From: CALFUK01 sp964450495
Lineage (GTDB): Bacteria > Bacteroidota > Bacteroidia > Chitinophagales > Saprospiraceae
DNA: 41,830 nucleotides
Direction: 5' to 3'
Assembly (NCBI GenBank): GCA_964450495.1
Contig: CAYVFU010000042.1
Span: forward strand, 1 to 41,830
The notes below the pieces were generated by a model. It was not told where the DNA came from. It searched no databases and saw nothing but the letters and a program-made list of their open reading frames with translations. A program made the translations under genes and the position numbers. This document shows, one piece after another, positions 1 to 6,830 of this stretch (its first letter is position 1; the number at the start of each line of letters is the position of its first letter).

Positions 1-416
1 TTAAATGAATTCAATTGATTTCTGTCTATTTGACCTGTTTGGGGGCTAGTCCAATTTCTTTGCATGATTGGACTCATTACATTGCCAAACTGTAGATCTA
101 TCAATTCATCTCTTGATATGTCAATACCAAGTTTTTCGGATTCTTTGTCTACGATTGATTTCTCTACATAGTAGTTCCAGACATTCTCTCTTGTTTGATA
201 TGGATCACCTTGGTTTCCAAAATATATTTGCTCAGTACGCTGAAAATCACGGTAATTGATTTCTTGTCCATTTACCTCGCCCACCTTCAAATTTGTCTGT
301 CCACCACCTAAACCAGCAGCCGAACTAACGTCCATAATTACGAATGCTGCAAGGGCTAAACCGAGCAAAATCAGTACAAACCAGAAATTTTTACGAATTT
401 TTCCTATTAATGCCAT
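1..416 (-). CDS. PpiD/SurA-like peptidyl-prolyl isomerase, N-terminal part (cut by window edge)
   Basis: A reading frame starts with ATG at 416 and runs open for 138 codons to the window edge, so only the N-terminus is present. It begins MALIGKIRKNFWFVLILLGL, a short basic cytoplasmic tail followed by one membrane segment (about residues 11-32), and continues into a periplasmic part containing LKVGEVNGQEINYRDFQR, the typical start of a SurA_N-type chaperone domain. This is the layout of PpiD: an inner-membrane-anchored periplasmic foldase with a SurA-like N-terminal domain and one or more parvulin domains further on. The parvulin domain lies outside the window, so catalytic activity cannot be judged. 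Proteins of this family help newly exported outer-membrane and surface proteins fold, which fits a genome rich in secreted proteins. No closely spaced partner gene is visible on its upstream side. Confidence 0.85.
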   Translation of the reverse strand, partial: MALIGKIRKNFWFVLILLGLALAAFVIMDVSSAAGLGGGQTNLKVGEVNGQEINYRDFQRTEQIYFGNQGDPYQTRENVWNYYVEKSIVDKESEKLGIDISRDELIDLQFGNVMSPIMQRNWTSPQTGQIDRNQLNSF

Positions 417-688
417 AAGAACTTAATCTTTGTATGTGTCTATAAATAATTGATTAACAAGCGTTTAGATCCTTAAAGATGACCAAAGCAAGCTTATTTT
501 TCAAGGAGTGCAAAAATATAATCTTTAGGTGGTTTATTCAAATTAAAGCCTTGAAAACCTTTAAGTTATACACATCATGCATAAAAGCAACTTGAAAAAG
601 GAAATACCGTCTAATACTGTTTTCTCTTTAACAGGAACAACACTAGAAATGATGGAATAATCGTTTGATTTTGAACAACTAGACTACT

Positions 689-1131
689 ATGAAAAGACTT
701 TATCTTTTTATACTTCAGTATTCAACTCTGTGCAACTTGCCAAACGTATTACAACAATAGTCAAATAGCTTTAGAAGGATCTTAAAGAGACATTTAAACA
801 TCTTCAGCCGTTTTATGATGAATCTCGCCGGGCTACAGCACTCTATACTAGAGGGGATGTCTTTGGTGTCATTTCATTAGGGATATTGGCTATCGGCATT
901 GGTAGTGCAGTTACTTGTGAGGACTTAGGATGTCTTGGTTCTGCGCTTATCATAGGCTTGTCATTTCCTTTTGGAATTATAGGTACCATATATAAACTTA
1001 CTTCCAAAGAAAAGAAGGATAGAAGCATACAATCTTTGAATTTTGGCATCCGTGATCAATTAAAAGGAAGTGACTTGTCTTTAAATCTTAAGTTATCTGG
1101 AAGTGGGGTAGGTTTAGTTGTTGTTTTTTAA
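689..1131 (+). pseudogene. Remnant of a small membrane protein gene, frameshifted
   Basis: A coherent protein can be read only by changing frame. ATG at 689 gives MKRLYLFIL; the reading then continues in the next frame from about 714 (FSIQLCATCQTYYNNSQIAL) until a TAA at 783; and from 781 in the third frame it continues as LKETFKHLQPFYDESRRATA and a membrane-protein-like tail to a TAA ending at 1131. That tail has two hydrophobic stretches (GVISLGILAIGIGSAV and GSALIIGLSFPFGIIGTIY), then a polar end. The apparent original product had about 145 residues with a signal-like N-terminus. Two frame changes within 100 bases suggest a decayed gene; sequencing error is possible but less likely. The longest intact piece has only a TTG start (886). 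I do not recognise the family. Confidence 0.5.
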
Positions 1132-1166
1132 TAATAAAATGGAACTGCGAAATGTCTGTTTTGGAT

Positions 1167-2864
1167 TTAGAAAGTAGGACAGTCACCCTTATATTTTTTA
1201 TTTTTCCTTTTAAACAATTTAAAGCGCTTTCTTTTTTTGGCCCTTTTACGCGTTGTTTTTTCTTTACAGTCTTTGTCAGAATAGGCGAGCATATAATCAA
1301 ACGAATCTGTTGCATACAAATCACTGATGTGCTCGAGTAAGAATGGATTTTTTGTTTCCAAAATAGGCCGCTCTTGATTTAGTCTAAAATTAGTCAGAAA
1401 CTTATAGTTGTTGTTGAATGTTTCTCTAGACCTCGCTAAGTCCTTATTGTGATCTAATATATTATTCTTCTTTCTGTGCTTAGTCCAGAAATCACTATTT
1501 AATTTTTCAAATAATTGATAAGCTTGATTGAAGTCTTTTTGACTTGCATAGTAAATGGCTAAATTGTTTTGACTGGAAAGTTCATTGTTTGTTGTCCAAA
1601 TAACTTTGGCTTCTTCTTTCTGGTTTTGTAAAAAAAGGGAAAGTGCTCGGTTACTTTCATAAACCTTCTTCATGTTTTGATTTAACTCTTGAGCTTTAAG
1701 GAAAGCAATCGATGATGTCTGAAAATATGGTTTTGCCCTGTTTGCATTCCCGCTGTTCTTATGAGATAGGCCCACATCTTTATGAATAATACCTTTCACA
1801 TTCCAAACAGTGTGGTCTTCTGGATGGGCGGTGGTTAATGAATCGATTAATTGAATTGATTTGCTGGTTCTGTTTAAAAATGAATAGCAAATTGCTGTAC
1901 CCAACTCAGCATTTAAATTATCCTCTTGCATTGACCTAGCACGATCAAAACAAGCCAGTGCAAAGGCGTACTTTTTTAATCTGATTGCAGCATTACCCCA
2001 AATAACATAAGTGTTTGCATTCGATACATGACGACCTCTTAATACTTCCAATGTTTTTTGATATTTGGATAGCCTCAAATAGTAATAAGCCAATAATTCT
2101 CTAGCGCGCATATCCTCACTTGACTTTTCGCGTAATTGATTTTCTAGCAAACGGATTGCCTCTGGCATTTTATTTATCCTTGCTAAGCTGTATGCCTTTA
2201 CTAAATTCAATTCAAGTTGTTGGGCAGGCGTTGTCCCTGCATGTTTTATTTTTTCTATTGCTTCAAGACTGACGAATGGATTCTCTTCTAACAAACCTAA
2301 ATTACTTTTCGCAAACAACAGCGAGGGCTCATATGGTCTTAGTAATAAGGCTTGATTATAATAATGATGTGCCAATTCAAAGTTTTGGTTAGCAGAAGCC
2401 TGCTCTGCTAATTTTAAATATGCTTCTATTTGCTTTTCCTCGGATTGTCTTTTAAGTGCATTGGCATATTTCTCAGATGTAGACCCTTTTTTTCCACCCA
2501 AGCTTGAGGCTTTTTGAAAATCATTTATGGCAGTTAAAAATTCTCCTGTGTTGAGATACAATAGCGCCCTGTTGTAATATAATTGTGGATTTTTCGACTC
2601 TTTTTTGATGGACGCATTGATCAAATCTATCGCCTGATCATAATTACCTTTTAATGCCAAAAGGACTGAAGTATTTTGTCTGACTTTTTCTGATTCGCCG
2701 CAGTATTCCTCTGCTTTCACGAGCAACTCTTCTGTACGCTCCAGGTCAAATTGCTTCAATGCACTGTTTGCAGAATTGATATAATTTGATTGTCCATAAA
2801 CCCTTGTGAAAGTGGTCAAAAAAAGCAGAGCAAGTATGGTGTATATGTAGTTACGTCTTAGCAC
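1167..2864 (-). CDS. Secreted tetratricopeptide-repeat protein
   Basis: A 565-residue protein with a GTG start at 2864 (no ATG nearby in frame). Residues 1-24 form a signal peptide ending VYGQ. The body is almost all helical TPR-like repeats; clear examples are near residues 54-100 (YDQAIDLINASIKKE, then LYYNRALLYLNTGEFLTAIN), 155-185 (FELAHHYYNQALLLRPYEPS), 245-275 (RELLAYYYLRLSKYQKTLEV) and 280-315 (YVIWGNAAIRLKKYAFALAC). The C-terminal ~50 residues are not TPR: they include SFDYMLAYSDKDCKEK and then a strongly basic stretch (KKRKRFKLFKRKNKKYKGD) ending CPTF. TPR proteins of this kind act as protein-binding scaffolds in the periplasm or at the outer membrane; the partner is unknown. It is divergent from the gene at 3100, with 235 bases between them containing a perfect palindrome. 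Family call is firm; specific function is not. Confidence 0.85.
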   Translation of the reverse strand: MLRRNYIYTILALLFLTTFTRVYGQSNYINSANSALKQFDLERTEELLVKAEEYCGESEKVRQNTSVLLALKGNYDQAIDLINASIKKESKNPQLYYNRALLYLNTGEFLTAINDFQKASSLGGKKGSTSEKYANALKRQSEEKQIEAYLKLAEQASANQNFELAHHYYNQALLLRPYEPSLLFAKSNLGLLEENPFVSLEAIEKIKHAGTTPAQQLELNLVKAYSLARINKMPEAIRLLENQLREKSSEDMRARELLAYYYLRLSKYQKTLEVLRGRHVSNANTYVIWGNAAIRLKKYAFALACFDRARSMQEDNLNAELGTAICYSFLNRTSKSIQLIDSLTTAHPEDHTVWNVKGIIHKDVGLSHKNSGNANRAKPYFQTSSIAFLKAQELNQNMKKVYESNRALSLFLQNQKEEAKVIWTTNNELSSQNNLAIYYASQKDFNQAYQLFEKLNSDFWTKHRKKNNILDHNKDLARSRETFNNNYKFLTNFRLNQERPILETKNPFLLEHISDLYATDSFDYMLAYSDKDCKEKTTRKRAKKRKRFKLFKRKNKKYKGDCPTF

Positions 2865-2892
2865 AGAAACGAATGTATACCCTGTCTACAAT

Positions 2893-2908
2893 CTTAATTT
2901 AAATTAAG
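2893..2908. promoter_or_regulatory. 16-bp perfect palindrome in the divergent intergenic region
   Basis: CTTAATTTAAATTAAG is its own reverse complement. It lies 29 bases upstream of the GTG start of the TPR gene (-) and about 190 bases upstream of the gene at 3100 (+). A dimeric repressor or activator site controlling one or both genes is a reasonable guess, but AT-rich palindromes also arise by chance and no regulator is known. Confidence 0.3.
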
Positions 2909-3051
2909 TTCCTAATTCTATTCTACTAATTGTTAAAATGTGACGAAGATGTCAATTGTCTATCTTTTGGTACTTAAATGTTAGTCTACTAAATTGGATT
3001 TGATTCATAGCAAATAAAGATCAGTCAAGTTTAAGCCAATTCCCAATCAAC

Positions 3052-3081
3052 TTTAGTGGAAGTTTTTACGTTTTACTTTTG
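3052..3081 (+). promoter_or_regulatory. Bacteroidota-type promoter of the gene at 3100
   Basis: TACTTTTG at 3074-3081 matches the Bacteroidota -7 consensus TAnnTTTG in all six fixed positions. A TTTA at 3052-3055, 18 bases upstream, is close to the -33 TTTG element. The -7 element overlaps the TTG codon at 3079-3081 that would otherwise be the first possible start, so transcription must begin downstream of it. This favours the ATG at 3100 as the true start. Confidence 0.55.
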
Positions 3082-3099
3082 AAAACCATCACTAATGTT

Positions 3100-6000
3100 A
3101 TGAACAAGCCTTTTGCACTCAGACTTTTAACTTTAATAGTTCTAAGTTTTTTAGCCGTCTTTACTACACACGCACAGTCAAAAGACGTTCATTTACATAT
3201 AAAAGATGACTCAACTGGGGAGCCTATAGCTTTCGCTTTTGTTTTTTTCGAAAACACCACAATAGGTGGGAACACAAATGAAGCTGGTCAAATTCTTTTT
3301 AAAGAAGAGAGTATTGAAGACCATACTATTGTAATCACTCATATGCTTTATGAAGAGGTTAAACTCAAAGGTTCGGATATTAAAGATAAACAAGCATTTG
3401 TCAGAATGGTACCAAAAGCGTTTGACTTGGAAGAAGTGATCGTTAAAACAAAAAGAGGTAAATCTAAAAAGTATAAGAGCTGGATGAAAAAATTTGAAAG
3501 CTCTTTTATTGGTAGTAGAAAAATGAGAAGAAAAGTTAACATTCTTAACCCTGAGGTCATTTGGTTTGAAGAGAAAAATGATGTTCTCTATGCGCATGCT
3601 ATTGATAATATAAAACTCAGAAATGAATTAACGGGTTATATTATGCATGTCGCTCTTTCCGAATTTTCACTCAACGATGCAGGCGATATTACGTATAGTG
3701 GGAGTATTTATTTTAATGATATAAAAGAAGATTTGAAAAAAGTTGAGACGATAGAAAAACGAAGAAAAGAATACTTTAGGCAATCGCGTCAACTTTTTTT
3801 TAAATCTTTATTTTGGAAACATCCAGTCAATGAAGAAGAATATGTATTTGGTATAACAGAAAAGAAAGATGACAATTATGTCTTTGAAGAAAGTAGTTTA
3901 AAAAAATTGAATTGGCAAAGAGGCTTGTACGCGGATACTTTAGACATTAAAAATTATTTGACCGTAACCATTAAAGACAAGCTATTAGAATCAATTAAAA
4001 AGAGAAATACTATTGGATTTGACAGGGACAAAAATAGTGGCACTTCTTTTTTATTCTCTAAGTCTGGTAAGTTCATTGTAAACAAAAAGGGATTTTTACT
4101 TAACCAATCTGACATCGAAGAATCCGGGTATTGGACATCTGTGCGGATGGCACATGAGTTACCATCTGATTATCTCGGCAATGTATATTTCCATCAAGAA
4201 GAAAATATATCAACAATTACAGAACTCCAACGATATAAAAGCACATACAAACCAGAAAAAATATATGTACATACGGATAAGTCTACTTATTTACCATTCG
4301 AACACCTTTGGTTTAAAGCATATCTAGTAAATGCAGTAGACCATTCGCATGATACGCCAAGTGAAGTGGTGTATGTTGATCTAATAAATGAAGAAGGAAA
4401 AATCGTAAACAATTGGTTATTAAATTCTAATATTGGTTTGAAGGGAGATTTTCAGTGGACACCATCATTTACACCTGGAACATATTTATTGCGGGCTTAT
4501 ACGAATCACATGAGGAATCAAGGGGAGCAATTCTTTTTTGAAAAAGAGCTACTATTGACAAATTTGAGCTCATCACAACAAGACCTAAATAGCCAAAGTA
4601 AATTGTCTCGGATAACGTTTCATCCTGAGGGAGGAGATCTGCTAGCAGGTGTATCTTCTCAAGTAGCATTTGTTGCTCTTGATTCAATGGGCCAAGCCGT
4701 TTCCATAAGCGGTGTAGTTAAAGACAACAATGATACTATTGTCACAGCTGTTCAAACGATTCATCAGGGAATTGGTATGTTTCAATTAATTCCTGAAGCA
4801 TCGAAGTCTTATCATGTAGAAATAAAGAATAAGGATGAGAAGCTGAGATTTGATTTACCTGACACAAAAGCTTCAGGGATTAATATGCGAATCAATGCCA
4901 CAAATGAGCATAACATTTATATCGACATTCTTTCGTCGGAAATAGCTATTCATGAAGATGCTTTTCTGATTGGTCATATGCGTGGTGAAGTGTTCGCATT
5001 TGTCAACGAATTATCAGTAGATAACCCCTTAACCATTGCTAAGTCATCAATCCCACCTGGTATTGTTCATTTTACGGTTTTCGACCAGTATGAACGGCCA
5101 CAATCAGAGAGACTGGTATTCAATGATTATAATTATGAAAGTAAAGCGATAACAGCTGAACAGATTAATCTGGATAATGATGTCCATTCTATGACCTTCA
5201 CTATTGACAGTGTTTACTTAGAAAATGCTATGGATCTATCAATAAGTATTGTAGACGAGTCTCACTATCCTTCAGCTTTTGAAGAGCAAAACATCTCTAG
5301 TTATTTCCATCTCAATTCAGACCTTGAGCAACACATTTCTGGATTGAATGTCTATCTGGACAATATGGATAAAACAAATCGATATTACTTGGATTTAATC
5401 CTACGAACGCAAGCTTGGCGAAGGTTTACTTGGAAAGATTTGATGAGTAAGGAAGAGTTGGCTTATTCAATTGAAACGGGTTATGCTATATCTGGACAGG
5501 TCACTGAGAAAAATGTAGACAAACCAGTTCAATCAAATGTCATGATCACAGCACTTGGACCTGATCTCTCTTATGATCAACTGAATACAAGCGAAGATGG
5601 TAGGTTTTTATTTGAGAATCTTAATACCACAGATACAACGACCTATGTTATTCAGGCGCGTAAAGGGGAACTAAATTTAAGTGTGGATAATGTCAAGCTA
5701 AACCAAAACAGACTTGTAAACATTGTTGCGAATGCAAAATTAGGACTGCCTTTTACAAAATCAAGGGGGCGTATTGGAGGTAACATTAGCATAAACAATC
5801 CTTTTGAAGATGAGTACGAACAGAAATTATCAACCTATGCAGGATTACAAAATATAGATCAAAACATTTGGCAAATTGAGGCGCCTACTGTCACAATTAA
5901 AAGTAGGAGAGGAAGAAGTAGTGGTCCAAGGCAGGTTGGTTATTTAAATTTGGATTATGCGGATTGGATAGCTCCAGAAGCTACAGGTTTGGGCTTGGTA

Positions 6001-6507
6001 AGCAAAGTTGCTCCTAGTCGGAGATATCACTTTGGAGCAGAAGGAAAGCTTTATTATACTACCATAAATATCTATGGAGAAACGGTTGTTGTTCCGGCTC
6101 AAGTAATCATAGATGGTTTTGGTGAAGAACCAGGAGGATCGACTTCTACTACAGTGCAGCTGAGAACACTATCTGCAGACAGGATAAAAGCGATTTATGT
6201 TGGAGAAGGATTTATCGCTATTCAAACCAGAGATATTCCTAGAAGTGTTGAAGAAAGGCTTGATAGCGGTATCATCCACATAGATCATCCGGGTTATTAC
6301 GACGCTCGAGAGTTTGCTGATGTATCTTCCAAGATACCAGCTAAACTGGTATCCACTGTGCTTTGGGATCCAAACGTAAATTTTGACGATAATGGAAATT
6401 TAGAAATTTCAATTCGACAGGATTTACAAAAATCTGCATATGTAGTGGTCTTAGAAGGTGTCTCTTCACAAGGAGATATCATTAGTTTTAGGAAGAAGTA
6501 TGAATGA
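3100..6507 (+). CDS. Secreted/outer-membrane protein with carboxypeptidase-regulatory, MG2-like and TonB-plug-like regions
   Basis: 1135 residues from ATG 3100, which places a good signal peptide at the start (MNKPFALRLLTLIVLSFLAV, cleavage after THAQ, residue 26); the frame extends 7 codons further to a TTG, but that lies in the promoter. Residues ~28-115 are a CarboxypepD_reg-like beta-sandwich (TGEPIAFAFVFFENTTIGG, then FDLEEVIVK). Residues ~120-370 resemble the conserved region that follows this domain in many Bacteroidota surface proteins (ILNPEVIWFE, then a GYIMHVALSEF stretch). From residue ~389, YVHTDKSTYLPFEHLWFKAY is the signature of the MG2-like (alpha-2-macroglobulin type) region of proteins with a C-terminal TonB plug; a plug-like segment follows near residue 1003 (VIIDGFGEEPGG ... 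LSADRIKAIYVG). There is no beta-barrel, so it is not a transporter by itself. It probably sits in the periplasm or at the outer membrane, with an unknown role. The joining of the two front modules to the MG2/plug half is notable. Confidence 0.8.
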   Translation: MNKPFALRLLTLIVLSFLAVFTTHAQSKDVHLHIKDDSTGEPIAFAFVFFENTTIGGNTNEAGQILFKEESIEDHTIVITHMLYEEVKLKGSDIKDKQAFVRMVPKAFDLEEVIVKTKRGKSKKYKSWMKKFESSFIGSRKMRRKVNILNPEVIWFEEKNDVLYAHAIDNIKLRNELTGYIMHVALSEFSLNDAGDITYSGSIYFNDIKEDLKKVETIEKRRKEYFRQSRQLFFKSLFWKHPVNEEEYVFGITEKKDDNYVFEESSLKKLNWQRGLYADTLDIKNYLTVTIKDKLLESIKKRNTIGFDRDKNSGTSFLFSKSGKFIVNKKGFLLNQSDIEESGYWTSVRMAHELPSDYLGNVYFHQEENISTITELQRYKSTYKPEKIYVHTDKSTYLPFEHLWFKAYLVNAVDHSHDTPSEVVYVDLINEEGKIVNNWLLNSNIGLKGDFQWTPSFTPGTYLLRAYTNHMRNQGEQFFFEKELLLTNLSSSQQDLNSQSKLSRITFHPEGGDLLAGVSSQVAFVALDSMGQAVSISGVVKDNNDTIVTAVQTIHQGIGMFQLIPEASKSYHVEIKNKDEKLRFDLPDTKASGINMRINATNEHNIYIDILSSEIAIHEDAFLIGHMRGEVFAFVNELSVDNPLTIAKSSIPPGIVHFTVFDQYERPQSERLVFNDYNYESKAITAEQINLDNDVHSMTFTIDSVYLENAMDLSISIVDESHYPSAFEEQNISSYFHLNSDLEQHISGLNVYLDNMDKTNRYYLDLILRTQAWRRFTWKDLMSKEELAYSIETGYAISGQVTEKNVDKPVQSNVMITALGPDLSYDQLNTSEDGRFLFENLNTTDTTTYVIQARKGELNLSVDNVKLNQNRLVNIVANAKLGLPFTKSRGRIGGNISINNPFEDEYEQKLSTYAGLQNIDQNIWQIEAPTVTIKSRRGRSSGPRQVGYLNLDYADWIAPEATGLGLVSKVAPSRRYHFGAEGKLYYTTINIYGETVVVPAQVIIDGFGEEPGGSTSTTVQLRTLSADRIKAIYVGEGFIAIQTRDIPRSVEERLDSGIIHIDHPGYYDAREFADVSSKIPAKLVSTVLWDPNVNFDDNGNLEISIRQDLQKSAYVVVLEGVSSQGDIISFRKKYE

Positions 6508-6576
6508 GGTGATGTTGAAATATGAAATTATGTTTCTAATTGCATACAGCACAATGTAAATCTAAATCAGATTTTC

Positions 6577-6710
6577 AGACTCGCGTATGATAAAACCGGA
6601 AACCTCAGGTTTTTGACTTTACCAATCAGAACAATGTCTACGTCTACCATATAATTTGATGGTTCATAAAATCGGTTACAAATGTGTAGATGATCTGTAG
6701 ACAAAACTTG
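6577..6710 (+). pseudogene. Possible Rhs/YD-repeat fragment
   Basis: Within the 323-base gap between two secreted-protein genes, the frame at 6577 reads RLAYDKTGNLRFLTLPIRT, a good match to the Rhs YD-repeat motif (YDxxGNLxxL). About 20 codons later, in the same frame, FDGS-stop-NRLQ follows, and a shifted frame then gives VDDL; together these look like the next YD repeat (YDGxxNRLxxVDD). Stops and a frame change show it is not functional. The match is short, so chance similarity remains possible. The rest of the gap, to 6830, holds no gene, only the TGTAG cluster listed separately. Confidence 0.35.
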
Positions 6711-6808
6711 AAATAATTACACAATATGTAGTGCATTTGTCATTATTTGTAGTCTTTATGTAGATTGTTGGATGTAAATGGCCTATGTTTACGGTAGAAA
6801 TCTGTAGC
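6681..6808 (+). repeat. Cluster of six TGTAG pentamers upstream of the protease gene
   Basis: The pentamer TGTAG occurs six times on this strand within about 130 bases, at irregular spacing, ending just before the protease gene (start 6831). TGTAGA or TGTAGT forms dominate. A near-match to the -7 consensus, TATGTTTA at 6784-6791, lies inside the cluster. The sites could be binding sites for a regulator, or simply composition of a decaying sequence. Confidence 0.25.
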
Positions 6809-6830
6809 GAAAAAAATTAACACTTTTAGC

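Noticed and set aside
577..660. A 27-codon frame (MHKSNLKKEIPSNTVFSLTG ...) between the foldase gene and the first pseudogene.
   Set aside because: Too short, no recognisable motif and no promoter; probably chance or a further part of the decayed region. The rest of 417-688 shows nothing else.
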